Source: Schizochytrium sp. TIO01 (taxonomy: Eukaryota; Sar; Bigyra; Thraustochytrida; Thraustochytriidae). Taken from it: DNA of 64,000 nucleotides. Location of the stretch: assembly GCA_004764695.1 (NCBI GenBank), contig SMSO01000014.1, positions 6,810,029-6,874,028 of the forward strand, in the 5' to 3' direction. Position numbers and translations under genes: made by a program. Under the pieces are notes generated by a model. That model ran no database searches. It was given only the letters and a program-made list of their open reading frames with translations, and was not told the DNA's origin. The first letter of the stretch is position 1. The number at the start of each line of letters is the position of its first letter. Of this stretch, positions 1 to 10,080 are shown one piece after another.

Positions 1-1130
1 TCCGCGTCCCATGGACTGATGACAACGGTAACGCCCGCATCAACAGAGGCTACCGCATCCAGTACTCCAGCGCCCTTGGACCCTACCACGGTGGCCTCAG
101 ATTCCACCCCCACCTCTCTCACGGTGGCGTCCGCATGCTCGGATGGGAGCAGACGCTCAAGAACGCACTTACCGGCGCACCCCTTGGTGGATCCCGCGGC
201 GGTTCGGACTTTGACCCTTCTAACAAATCTGAGCACGAGATTCGCCGCTTTGCCAATGCCTTTGTGTGCGAGCTTGCCGACTTCATTGGACCTGGCCTCG
301 ACACTCTCGAGACTGACCTTGGTGTGGGTTCCAGCGTTATGGCCGCGCTCCATGACGCCTACCGCATGATGGATGTGGACGGCGAGTCTGACGGCAGCGA
401 GTCCCTCTTCGGCGCATGCGAGATCTTCCCTGAGGCGTCCGGATTTGGTAGCGTCTACTTTGCGGAGCGCGCCCTCGAGGTGCGCGGTGAGTCTCTCCAG
501 GGCAAGAGATGCCTCATCTCTGGAGCCGGAGAACTCGCCAGGTCCACCGCACTCAAGCTCGCCGAGAAGGGAGCACTCCCGGTCACTCTCTCCGATGACT
601 CTGGCTTCATTGTTAACGACAACGGCTTCGTGGCCGGAGAGCTCGAGAACATTGCGCACATTAAGAAGTCCAAGGGCACGCTCAAGGAGTACGCGCGCCT
701 CGCTAACTGCCAGTTCTACGAGAACGGCTCCCAGTGGGAGCAGGTCAAGGGAGACCTTGCCTTCCCCTCGGTTATCCAGTCAGAGATCAACACTGACGAT
801 GCCACCGCACTTGCAGACAACGGCTGCCTCGCTGTCTTTGAGAACGCTGACCGCGCATGCACAAGCAACGCTCAGATGGTCCTCAACGACCGTGGATTGC
901 TCTTTGCACCCAGCAAGGCCGTCAACTGTGGTTCGGTCATCGCCAGCACCCACGTTGGAAAATCCAAGGAGGAGATGGACGAGGCTCTCCGCAGCCGCAT
1001 GATCCAGCTCCACGACGAGGTCGCCGATACTGCATCCCGCTACGGCGCCACTGGCGACCTCCAGGCCGGTGCTAACCTCCTCGCATTTATTCGCATCGCA
1101 AACTCGCCCATGTACACGACAGACATTTAG
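1..1130 (+). CDS. NADP-type glutamate dehydrogenase-like protein, 5' truncated, catalytic lysines replaced
   Basis: The frame is open from the window edge (first full codon at 3) to TAG at 1128-1130, giving about 375 residues. It aligns along its length with hexameric NADP-type glutamate dehydrogenase (2-oxoglutarate + NH3 + NADPH to glutamate); roughly the first 55-60 residues lie outside the window. Family landmarks are the RVPW start, the GGLRFHP block, the GGSDFDP block, TDLGVG, a Rossmann-type GAGELA and a C-terminal AGANLLAFIRIA helix. In Clostridium symbiosum numbering, with an ungapped alignment, K89 is His and catalytic K125 is Arg (GGSRGG), while K113 and D165 are kept. About eight residues around the EMSQN segment are missing. 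Codons are strongly C/G-ending, as in the formate-THF ligase gene, which suggests high expression rather than decay. Fold assignment is secure; ordinary GDH activity is doubtful. Confidence 0.9.
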   Translation, partial: RVPWTDDNGNARINRGYRIQYSSALGPYHGGLRFHPHLSHGGVRMLGWEQTLKNALTGAPLGGSRGGSDFDPSNKSEHEIRRFANAFVCELADFIGPGLDTLETDLGVGSSVMAALHDAYRMMDVDGESDGSESLFGACEIFPEASGFGSVYFAERALEVRGESLQGKRCLISGAGELARSTALKLAEKGALPVTLSDDSGFIVNDNGFVAGELENIAHIKKSKGTLKEYARLANCQFYENGSQWEQVKGDLAFPSVIQSEINTDDATALADNGCLAVFENADRACTSNAQMVLNDRGLLFAPSKAVNCGSVIASTHVGKSKEEMDEALRSRMIQLHDEVADTASRYGATGDLQAGANLLAFIRIANSPMYTTDI

Positions 1131-2214
1131 ATTGCGCCAATACTACTTTTTTACTACTACATACCAACCTACCTACCTACCTACAAACCTACCCTCTTCT
1201 CTTGTCTCTCGTTTTCTCCCGCTTATTCCCTCGTTTTGGCTCATCTTCGATCCTCTTCGATTCGATCCTCTTCCATTCTCAACCCAGTATTCTTCATACA
1301 TATCTGCTTGTCAACCGAGTGAACAATCCCCAATCAGAACGGTAGTTGCGGCATTTTCTTTTTCTTCTTTATCATCGTCCTTCGCTATGAATACTGTGTC
1401 AATTCAGCGTAAACATGGAAGATTACACCGCATTACTGCTGATGCGAGAGCTCCCCTTGTTTATGCTGTGGCTCTCGTCATGCATCTTTCATTTGCTTTC
1501 CTTTCCTTCCGTCAGTTTTACACCCCCCTCTCCCGGTTTTCACCCCACGAACATCTCATCTTTCTTGCGCGCTCTAATTCATGCCTTTTTAGCTTTAACA
1601 TCTTGCCAAGGTTGCCGCAGTTAATGGGCATGATTAGATCCCCAACAAAACCAACAACAGCGATGATGACAGCGACGACAAGAACTCCGTCGAGGAGAGC
1701 ATAGTAAGCAAATTAAGTAAGCACATAACCTAGTACTAACACATGTCTGTCTAATTGCATTTCATGGCTCTCCTTATGAGTCTAACTCGAAGAAACGCAT
1801 CTCAACAATACGAATTCTCTAAGCCTGTCGTTATATAAAGGATTTTTAAACTAATCCTGCACCATACCAGAGCCTAAGAACTATAAACAGAATTTTGTAT
1901 CAATAAATAATCGTAGAATCTACTCCACGTTTCAAAAGGCGGTTCGACAAGGGTCAAAATTAATTACTTCACAAGAGAGAAATAAAATAGGACCATAAAC
2001 TTTTATAGATATACCATGTCTGCTCTATTTGCATGTTAAATTTTCCTAAAGAACACATTACAAACTTGACTTCTCTATGCGATGGCGGCACAATCTTATA
2101 TGGGTATTTCCAAAAACAATTTATACAAGCTCTAATGCGATGCATGCGTGTAAAGGTAAAGACGACAGCGGCAGCGTGGAATAAGAAAGTCTACTTAACT
2201 TATGAGTACATGCA
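1131..2214. other. spacer between convergent genes, with CCTA repeat
   Basis: This 1.1 kb lies between the stop codons of the glutamate dehydrogenase-like gene and the coiled-coil gene on the other strand. It starts with a CCTA microsatellite at about 1164-1195 and a long pyrimidine-rich stretch (about 1195-1390), likely 3' untranslated sequence. The rest is AT-rich, with an AATAAA-like site near 1900. No supportable gene is visible. Confidence 0.5.
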
Positions 2215-3509
2215 TCATGTTCGCCCTTCCTTTGCCACATTTGTGTAAGCCAAAACAACATCCTTCTTAGCCCAACGCCGCTCACGCTCGGCCTGAGTGA
2301 CCTCCTTACGAATACTTTCCATTTCCGCCTTATGCCGCTTAGAAGAAACAGCCTGACGACGCTTACTTGCAAGCCATTTTTCAAAGGCCTCGCTGTTTTT
2401 CTCCTGTTTTTCTTTACGCAGAGCCTTTTCTTGCGCTAGAGCAGCCCGCCGTGCTGCAATGTTGTTTACTGACTGAGTTGAAGCCCTCTTCAATTCCTGT
2501 AAAGCACGAGCATCAATCTCTTTTTTAACTTTCTCTCGACGCTCATTATCGGCTTGCGATTGCTTGTGCTCTGCGCGGAGGGCCCGTCGTGCTTCGGCCC
2601 GGGCTTGGCGTGCTTCCTTTCGCTTCTTACGCTCCCAGGCCTTGACTGCTCGAGCATTCTCACGTGCTGTTCTAATTGCAGACTCTTCAGCCTCCTGGCG
2701 GGCAGACTTTTGACGAGCAAGCTCTTCCTGGTGCTGACGAGCCTTCTCTGCGCGCCATTCTTCGAATGCCTGGGATTCCGAAGACTGGACACGAGCACGC
2801 ACAACGGTACGTTGCGGGGCGTGTGGGAGGTGTTCATCCCGCCGGAGAAGGATCTTTGATTCCCCAAACTTTGCGTTCCAATAGTTTCGCAATTCTTCTT
2901 CAGTCGACTGCTCTGGGGCAACAGGAGGGATACCAACGTTTAGGATTGGCCTTTCTTGATACACTTTGCTTTCCTCGCTACTGAAACCAGAATAGAATAA
3001 GCCACACAACCAGCATCCGCATCACCCTCAACGGTGAGCCATCACATTTCGATTTTCACAGTATTAGCCCATTCATGCATATAGTGGAGCTCAATTCGAG
3101 CCAAGTTCGTGTGAGTTGACCTAGTTAGTCTCTCCATACGCTTCTGTCTAGTGCATATACGCCACCTAACACAACCATTCTGAACTTACGAGAATCCTCT
3201 AGTATTAGTTTTCCAGCTGCTCGAGGAAACCTTGGTATGCATATTGGGTTTACTAGCCATATTCAGGTGCGACGTGCCATTATGACTCTCAGTACAAATC
3301 TCATACTGTAGTTCTCGCAGCGTCATAGGTTCCTGCAAAGTTGAACTTGGCTTACGCGGAGGCGAACTCGCATATCTCGCAGGGTCGTATACTTTGGTGA
3401 TCGTTGAAGCACCCAACATTCCGATACTGTGTTGCTTCTTGAGGTGTTGGTTCTGTTGTTCACTCTGAAGACTCTGATATCGAGGTAGTGGTTGCAGCGG
3501 CGGAGCCAT
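2215..3509 (-). CDS. two-exon coiled-coil protein, CCDC34/MAP9-like
   Basis: Exons are 3509-3190 and 2980-2215, separated by a 209-bp intron (GTAAGT ... TTTCAG). The join is phase 2 and keeps the frame, giving 361 residues. Residues 1-106 are low-complexity and polar. Residues about 175-355 are a long Lys/Arg/Glu/Ala coiled coil with three spaced motifs of the form AFEEW (about 178), AVKAW (about 218) and AFEKW (about 305), each followed by charged Lys/Arg residues. This pattern is seen in CCDC34 and MAP9, which act at microtubules and cilia, so a flagellar or cytoskeletal role is inferred. ATG 3509 is the first ATG of exon 1. The frame stays open upstream to 3641 without an ATG, so a further 5' exon is possible. 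Family assignment rests on composition and motif spacing only. Confidence 0.6.
2981..3189 (-). other. spliceosomal intron of the coiled-coil gene
   Basis: The 5' site is GTAAGT at 3189 and the 3' site is TTTCAG ending at 2981, preceded by a pyrimidine-rich tract. Both flanking frames close with stops inside the intron, and splicing restores one continuous frame with a Ser codon across the junction. Confidence 0.8.
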
Positions 3510-4171
3510 GACTCGCCGAGGTTGACTAAGCACAGAAGGTTCCACCTTTTCCGGCTTCCCCAAAATAAAGAAAACCAAGCAAGCTTGCGCTAAACTCGGA
3601 AAAAGTTGAACAAAGAGGTCCTCAGCCGAACCTAGTTCAGCCTACGCCATACCAAACGAACTCTTGTCTTCTACTTTTTGTTCTCCTTCTGGGGGACTGG
3701 CACGCTAACTTTAGCTTTTCACTACTTAGAAACGGCTGTGCAACCCTTATAATTGAACAACCCATTCGTCAAGAAAAGGGGTTGCGCACAAAATAAAGTA
3801 GCCTAAACTTGACGTCGAGTCCTTCTCCAGGTAAGGAATACATTCTTGAAAAGACACAATTTTCAATCCAAAGAGTTGGCGCCCATTCACTGGGGAACAA
3901 GTCTTAAGGACCACGGTGTTAATTTCACTGTCAAGGTGCTGCTTCAAGGTCACTATCCTCGTTTAGGACGTGTCAATAATTCATAGATCGGGACTTAGGA
4001 GGCGAAAGACCTGATGATCCTGCAGCTGCACTTTCTTGTTAAGACCTAGCTCGGTGGTCAGGGGGTTAGAGAAAAAATATTAAGATCTATACTGGACCTG
4101 CTAATCGCTCAGGCCGTTTGTTATATCGTTTTAATCAGACAAACGTAAAACAGACTTTGTTTGTTTTTCAC
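3510..4171. other. spacer between divergent genes
   Basis: This spacer separates the coiled-coil gene and the THAP-like gene, which point away from each other, so promoters of both should lie here. An ATG-GCG-TAG triplet run at 3650-3642 on the minus strand sits in the same frame as exon 1 of the coiled-coil gene. No motif can be named with confidence. Confidence 0.4.
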
Positions 4172-5140
4172 ATGGCATCAGACTCCAGTACAGATACAAT
4201 TTTGGCCACGTTGGGAACAGATTCAAAAGAACAACATGACGAAACCATCGATTACTCTGAATCAAGCAAATCTCGCAAGAGACCCCCAAGGTCATGTTTG
4301 TGTGAACTCGTGCAGAGCAAGCATGCAGGCCAGTGCCGCATTGCTGAAAATGTAAACGGAAAGAAGCATCCAATGTATGGTAGTCGAATTGATCTTCCGA
4401 AACCGACACATATCCATGCTGGCGTAAACCGACGTGCTCGGTGGCTGGCCCACCTGCACATATCTGAAAACCAACTTGAGGGATTGAGTCCTTCAGCACA
4501 GAAAATATGCTACACTCACTTTCCTCCAGAATCATTTCGCACAAAAAACAAACGCCCTCGCCTTAAATTCCACACCTTCATTCCTGACGGACCAACGCCT
4601 GATCCAGCGGATAGAATCCAAGTGAAGGTGCAAGGTGGACGAGGCAAAACACAGAAAGCCTTCCTCGTTGTGCCAAATGCAGTCTTCACGCAAGATTCCA
4701 TTGTTGGTGCTGTGCCAACACTGCGTGCCCCGGCGCTTGGTCAGATTGAAACTGAACAAAGCGTAGACTCCCCAATTAATAGTTCAAATACTCCTCTGCT
4801 CGAACCAACTTCAACTTTAATCGCTTGCGATGAGGTTCAACTCTTACGTGAGCAAAACGCGCTTCTAAAGGCCGAGTTAGTTACACTTCGCTCCCAATAT
4901 GTTCACAAATCCGAGCTGGATAATTTGCAAGCTCAGTTTGAGTCTAGAATACAGCAATTAGATTTCACCCTCTCAGAGAAAGTTACTGCATTGCAAACAC
5001 AGCTCGCTGCACATTCGCAAAAGCCGTTGCAAGTGACCCCAGTTTCGAGACTATTACATGAAACCTCTCCTTCTGCCGTCTCCTCACCTGATACAGTACC
5101 ATGTTCGAAGCGCTTACGCAGTGCTGCACTCGGCACTTAG
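4172..5140 (+). CDS. THAP-like zinc-finger protein with C-terminal coiled coil
   Basis: This is a 322-residue single-exon protein from ATG 4172. Residues about 40-140 resemble a THAP DNA-binding finger. There is an early Cys cluster (C42, C44, C55), then an invariant-type Trp (W91, RARWLAHL). The hallmark ICYTHF (C113-x2-H116-F) follows, and a basic tail runs into a Pro-rich TFIPDGPTP box where THAP proteins have AVPTIF. The first Cys pair is not the usual C-x2-4-C, so zinc ligation may differ. Residues about 220-280 form a heptad-rich coiled coil (LLREQNALLKAEL), also common downstream of THAP domains and suited to dimerisation. THAP fingers are best known from animals and P-element-type transposases, so this may be a DNA-binding regulator or a domesticated transposon derivative. 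The THAP call is from motif order only. Confidence 0.6.
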   Translation: MASDSSTDTILATLGTDSKEQHDETIDYSESSKSRKRPPRSCLCELVQSKHAGQCRIAENVNGKKHPMYGSRIDLPKPTHIHAGVNRRARWLAHLHISENQLEGLSPSAQKICYTHFPPESFRTKNKRPRLKFHTFIPDGPTPDPADRIQVKVQGGRGKTQKAFLVVPNAVFTQDSIVGAVPTLRAPALGQIETEQSVDSPINSSNTPLLEPTSTLIACDEVQLLREQNALLKAELVTLRSQYVHKSELDNLQAQFESRIQQLDFTLSEKVTALQTQLAAHSQKPLQVTPVSRLLHETSPSAVSSPDTVPCSKRLRSAALGT

Positions 5141-5531
5141 ATCATCGCTCCCACTCTGGTAGATTGTCGACCCTTTCTTTAAATTCATGCTGTATCACAC
5201 AGAATGTTCAAAATGGAAACAAAGTTTGCTATTTTCGTTGCTCGTTCGTACTAGAATACGGTACAAGCTCTTCTGCTAGAAACCAAATATAATGATATTC
5301 TCCATCTCAACTTTCCGGCCCGTAAAATTGTCTATAGCTCCTTTGTAAAACTGGTTTCGTGATGACAATACTTCGCATCTAGTAGTACGTCCTTACTCCT
5401 AAAAGAGGAAAACCCAATTCTGCAATGCTTGCTGATGCAAGCTGCCACTCTATGATCGCAACTCTTTTCTCGCTCACAAACTCAGGTGGACGGCTTTCCA
5501 GGCAAGTCATTGTTCGTTCTGCGGACCGGCA
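5141..5531. other. short spacer between tandem genes
   Basis: This 391-bp AT-rich spacer runs from the THAP-like stop to the ankyrin gene start. It should hold the 3' end of one transcript and the promoter of the next. No recognisable element is seen. Confidence 0.4.
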
Positions 5532-6380
5532 ATGAGCTTCACGCGCGGTCTAGCGTGTCCCACGCACGGTGGTGATGGCAAATCTTGCCCTTGTCGCACT
5601 GTCTCCATGCCGGTCTCTATTTTCACAGCCGCAGAATGGGGCGCACTCCCACGCTTGCGTGAGCGTGTCAATCAAAATAGATCTTTAGTCTACGCCAAAG
5701 ACTCTGGAGGATACACAATGCTCCACTACGCAGCGCAACACGGCCATGGCGAAGCAGTGAAGTTCCTGGTTGAGGAGGTGAACGCAGAGGTGGATGCCTT
5801 TGAGCCCGGATCTACGCCGTTGATGAGGGCGAGCTATAACGGGGAGCTGGCCTGCGTAGATATCTTACTTCGCAATGGGGCTAGTGTCGTGGCCCGAGAT
5901 CGTTTGCATGGCGAAACTTCCCTTCACAAAGCCGCGAGACAGGGCCATGAAGGGGTTGTTGCTAGGCTACTCCAGCAGGACTCAGAGGCTGCGAAAGTCA
6001 AGGATAACCACGGAAGATTATACAACGAACCAAAAGATATCAAACTTCAAGACGAAGGATACTTTTCTAAATGTTTGCCGATAACGAAGAAGAAAATGCC
6101 AAATAATTTGGAGAGTGCTGCAATGAAGGAAACGGACTTGGTAGACTCGCCAAACGCGGTACCGGCACTTGTAGACAAATTGAAGGAGGAACCAGGAACA
6201 ACGAAAGGGAAACAACATCCCGAAAATGTACAGTCAGGAAGGCCTTGTCCAGTATGTGGCAAACATGTCATATATATGCGCCCATTGCCATGCTGTAATC
6301 GCTTTGTGTGCTCAACATGTGCCAGATCGCCAACATTAGCATATGGATCTTGTCAGCTGTGTAGACCCGAAGAGGGGTAA
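5532..6380 (+). CDS. ANKRD39-like ankyrin repeat protein with C-terminal RING-like finger
   Basis: This is a 282-residue single-exon protein from ATG 5532. Residues 1-22 carry a Cys-rich leader (ACPTHGG, CPC) like that of ANKRD39. Residues about 30-160 form three to four ankyrin repeats with good consensus (GYTMLHYAAQHGHGEAVKFL, STPLMRASYNGELACVDILL, ETSLHKAARQGHEGVVARLL), matching ANKRD39 in order and spacing. A charged linker precedes residues 238-278, which form a C-x2-C, CCN, C-x2-C, C-x2-C finger (C239, C242, C254, C255, C260, C263, C274, C277). The layout is RING-like, but Asn256 stands where the ligand His of a LPCGH-type RING would be. Human ANKRD39 lacks this finger. A role in protein binding, possibly ubiquitin transfer, is inferred. 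Confidence 0.85.
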   Translation: MSFTRGLACPTHGGDGKSCPCRTVSMPVSIFTAAEWGALPRLRERVNQNRSLVYAKDSGGYTMLHYAAQHGHGEAVKFLVEEVNAEVDAFEPGSTPLMRASYNGELACVDILLRNGASVVARDRLHGETSLHKAARQGHEGVVARLLQQDSEAAKVKDNHGRLYNEPKDIKLQDEGYFSKCLPITKKKMPNNLESAAMKETDLVDSPNAVPALVDKLKEEPGTTKGKQHPENVQSGRPCPVCGKHVIYMRPLPCCNRFVCSTCARSPTLAYGSCQLCRPEEG

Positions 6381-7197
6381 TTTTGAGAGCTACAAGCGAC
6401 CATAAATATGGAACGATGCCGCGTGAAAGTACCTGTTGATCAGATTTTGACATATTATTTAAATAAAACACATACTTTGAACGGCAAAGCTATGCTGTGA
6501 GAGAAAACAAAACAAAATGCTACCATACTCTATTTTCTTAGATGTGAATAATTACAGGTATTGTAATTTTTTACTGAGAGTTAGCCACGCATCGAATTGG
6601 GCACATCAAGATCCAACAGGACGGCTAATTTATTGAGAGCAGTGATACGACACAAAATATGACATGAAACGCACTTCGCCTCAGATATGCAGATGACCTC
6701 CATTCCATGGAAGGCGAAATTTCAAAGGGGCGCCACCACCAACATGACGAAACTCCAAATCATAAATCGCATAAGCTCTGATAGATATTTAAAGAAAAAT
6801 CGAAGATGGAAGGGTAAATTGGCTAATTTAAGAAGAGGTGAATATTGACGTAGTAACGCATCCTTGCGCAGGCTTTCTAAACTGCCAGAATCGGGATTTC
6901 GGTTCGATGCCAGTTCAACGTAGCGGCGCATTAAGTCATATATGGGCACTGGTAAATATAGACGTTTATAGACTATGGTCACAAGAGACAACCAAAGTTA
7001 AAAGAAGAGCTCCACCTCTTTTGCCATACATGTACTTGACAGAGATGACTCAAGGATTAGGCATAAACTGCGCTAACGTCAGCGAGCCATAGCGTCAAGT
7101 CCTGCTATTTGAAAAGGGTTTATGCAGGACAATTTGCATCTACAGCTGAGAATCTAAAAAGGAAGGGTCATTCTACTCTAATCATGACTTACTATGT
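6381..7197. other. spacer between convergent genes
   Basis: This 817-bp AT-rich sequence lies between the ankyrin gene and the gamma-glutamyl hydrolase gene, which converge. It contains AATAAA-type sites near 6462 (plus strand). Small open frames here show no family resemblance. Confidence 0.4.
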
Positions 7198-8656
7198 TTA
7201 ATAGAACTCGTAAGTCTCGGCGAAGTACTGATCGTAGTGGACCGAGTGGTGAGAAGCTTGAGCCTGAATAACCTCTTTTGCCTCCTGCTCGAGTCCGCCA
7301 GCAAACTTGTTGTCGTTGCAGCGAGTCTTGAGGACAAAAAAGTTAGTAAAGTACTGAGCAAGGAAGACTGCGTCCGGGCTGTGGGGAATGTTCGAGGGTA
7401 CGTAGAACTCAAAAATGGCCTTTTCAGGGTGAAACTGCACACCGTAGATGGGAATGTTGTTCTTCGCCTCAAACATAGCTACGAAGGGCTTACCCTTCTT
7501 ATCAACGTAAGTCGCAAGGTTGGTAAAGAAGCCACTGAGAGCCGGGTTGCCCGCAAAGACGTCAGGGGAGACACCCTGGCCATGGGCGTTAAAGGTAATG
7601 TCCTCGGCGATCATGGCGTCACGCAAACGTGCAGGCATGGTTCCTACGAGCTCACTATCTTCAGCGTTGGCGGTAAGTGTGACTGGCGCAGAGTAGTCTT
7701 CAGAGTCAAAAATGCCACTAGCGTCAAGCACGGTAGCGTTACTACCGCTAGCCAAAACCGCGAGCTGCTCAAAGCCAAGGCAGGTGCCCCAGATCGGGTA
7801 GACCTGACCATTAGCATTGGCCTCAAGAGCCCAGTGAAAAAGCTTCTCCGAAGCCTGTATTTTCCATGGGAAAATACGAAGTCAAAGCCGGGTAATCCCA
7901 TCGAGTGGTTTTTGAGTCGTTCAATGTGCCATCCAATATGTCAGTTATCTGGACATCAAATTACATATATATGTCTCCATATCGAGGTTGCAAGAAAAAT
8001 GATGTAAAACTTACGTCGAAGTAAGGGTGTCCATGGGACAGGTAAGCAGATCCACCAGGAAAAAACAGACCGTTCACAGACTCGAAAATACGGCGCAGCT
8101 CCTTCTCCGATGATGTATAGCGCACAGGCACAACCCGAGCACCTGCCATCTCCAGGTTCTGTATCATCGTTAACCCGAGTTACGCCATGGCGTCCAACAT
8201 CGTTGTCAATTCAGACATCACCACCGCAAAGATAAATGACCGTCAGAAATAATATCAAGTCACGCATACCAAAAATGTCAGTCATGTCATGCTCACAGCA
8301 TTCAATACAGCGTCTCCGCAGGGTTCTCTATGAATAAGATCGAACAAGGCACGTATTAACTGTCTTCAAGCCAATCTTCACTTTCCTGGAGATTTTGTTG
8401 TGCATTCTAATCTGGATGAACTTACCTTGACGTAAGACGCCGCAACGTATTCGCCTGGGCCATCATCGTTGGGCTGCGAGAGAACTCCGATAATGGGACG
8501 ATCATTGATAACCTTGCAGGACTTCGCGCCCAGGGTCATTTCCTGCGGCTCAATTGAGAACGACTCACGAAGTCCTCCCATGCGCGCCTCCGTAGGAGTC
8601 ATGGCCACCATGAGCACTGCCATGATGACCGCCAGCAAGCTAGCCACCTTTGTCAT
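7198..8656 (-). CDS. GGH: gamma-glutamyl hydrolase (folate polyglutamate hydrolase), three exons
   Basis: Exons are 8656-8426, 8158-8015 and 7854-7198. Introns of 267 and 160 bp both begin GTAAGT and end ACAG, both in phase 0. The product is 343 residues. It removes poly-gamma-glutamate tails from folates in the vacuole/lysosome or outside the cell (peptidase family C26). A hydrophobic N-terminus ending TPTEA is a clear signal peptide. Order of landmarks: RPIIGVLSQP, AGARVVPVRYTS, GLFFPGG, WGTCLGFEQL with nucleophile Cys150, and YGVQFHPEKAIFEF with catalytic His267 and Glu269. Length is close to family norm (about 320). Exon joins recreate the family sequence exactly (YVK-NLEMAGARVV; PYFD-ASEKLFHWA), which supports the gene model strongly. 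Confidence 0.94.
7855..8014 (-). other. GGH intron 2
   Basis: 160-bp GT-AG intron (GTAAGTTTTAC ... AATACAG), phase 0, between PYFD and ASEKLF. Confidence 0.9.
8159..8425 (-). other. GGH intron 1
   Basis: 267-bp GT-AG intron (GTAAGTTCATCC ... ATGATACAG), phase 0, between AASYVK and NLEMAGAR. Confidence 0.9.
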
Positions 8657-10080
8657 CTTGATTGTTCTTCTGCCTCTGATGCTCGAAATGTCCTAGCCTT
8701 CACCCAGAGGTGTCTTGATAGCACCCAATAGAGGCTGGCGTAGCCGTGCTTTGGTCGATTCTGGTTTGATTCTGCGCAGTCTTGCTCCTTGTTCTGGCAT
8801 CATGATCAACGGAGCAAATCAATTAGCGATGTGTATTCGCAGTGCTATTGTTATTCATAGGCAACTGCTATGTATGAGTCTCGCCGCTTTGCATTACATT
8901 TTACCCACTTCAACACACATTTACATCTTCTACTCAAAGACTAAATCTACGTATCAAAGTCCTCCAAGCATGTTTGCCAATGAGGCAATGGTCTTCAACA
9001 CCCTTCTGCATGACTTTGTTGAAATCCTTCGAGGGGGCCGCGGAGTGGATGAACCGATCGAAACCCCCGAGGCATGATGGGATGGATATTAAAACGTTTT
9101 GACTCACGGCTTCACATTTGTTCCTTTCGGCTCTATTAGAGTTAGACCTATACGGCTAGTAGAGGAGCTGGAGAAATGCGAGCTTGGACGAAATTGGGAT
9201 TCCCATTCGTTCATTTATTTGCACTACGCGACTCTTCTTACGCACGTGCGTGCGTGCCATAAGTCTGTAAACGTGTTGTCACGACTTGTATATTGGGCCT
9301 CCTGTATAGACGCGGAGCTTCTAGCTTGTGGACATGAAAAGGAGCCCCCGATGGATTACACTGCACTGTACACTCCTTGTTCTTTGGCAAATCGCTGGAA
9401 CTCTTCAGAGGTGCCGTGTGCTGTGCAAAGATGATGTTATATGAGATTTGGGTTCGTGGGAAGGAGAAAATAGAGCTACAGGGCGAGCGTGCTTAAGACA
9501 GGGTTCTACCTGAGCTGGATGAGCTATTTGACTCGTTTTGGACTGAAGTTATCCTCATCATATGATCGCATTCGCTTTAGCTTATGCGGTATAATGTTGG
9601 CACTCTGTAAAAACTCTGCACGATCAATACGTTGAAGCTCACACGACAACCCCCAAAGTGATACGAGGCGAAACCACTTTCGTTACGAATCTCAGCACTG
9701 ACGGCTTCTTCTATGCCGCGCCCGCTTACAAAAAAAATGCACTCCTTTGCTGGCTGGGGGGCTTGATAGTAAGTTCTAAAGCACCTGCAACTTTGGCCAA
9801 GTGACGCCGTTGATGATGATGACAAGTTTATCAGGTCCCCATAATGATGGTGGTGTGCAGGCGCCCATGGTGTCCACGTCTTCGTCAAGGCATGTGAAGA
9901 CCCTTGCAATCACTTGCCTGTTCATCAAAAGCATTATTGATACTCTGTTAATATGCTGCGATGGGGTCGGTCTTAGAAGAAAACTGAAAGAAAACTAAGA
10001 AGCAGAACTCTAAAGAGGTCAAGATCGTGACAAACTGCAAGCTTGCCGCACTCGCATGGCAGTGGCGCAAACTTGCGTCA
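8657..10080. other. spacer between divergent genes
   Basis: This 1.4 kb separates the GGH start and the alpha/beta hydrolase start. It contains several short open stretches on both strands (for example about 8958-9080 minus) that look peptide-like, but they have no start, no splice support and no recognisable family. Promoters of the two flanking genes are expected here. Confidence 0.35.

Noticed and set aside
1069-1704. 211-codon frame overlapping the GDH-like stop
   Set aside because: It reads the pyrimidine-rich 3' flank out of frame, is low-complexity and begins inside the real gene.
4045-4075. tRNA D-arm-like sequence (CTAGCTCGGTGGTCAG)
   Set aside because: No T-arm, anticodon stem or acceptor pairing follows.
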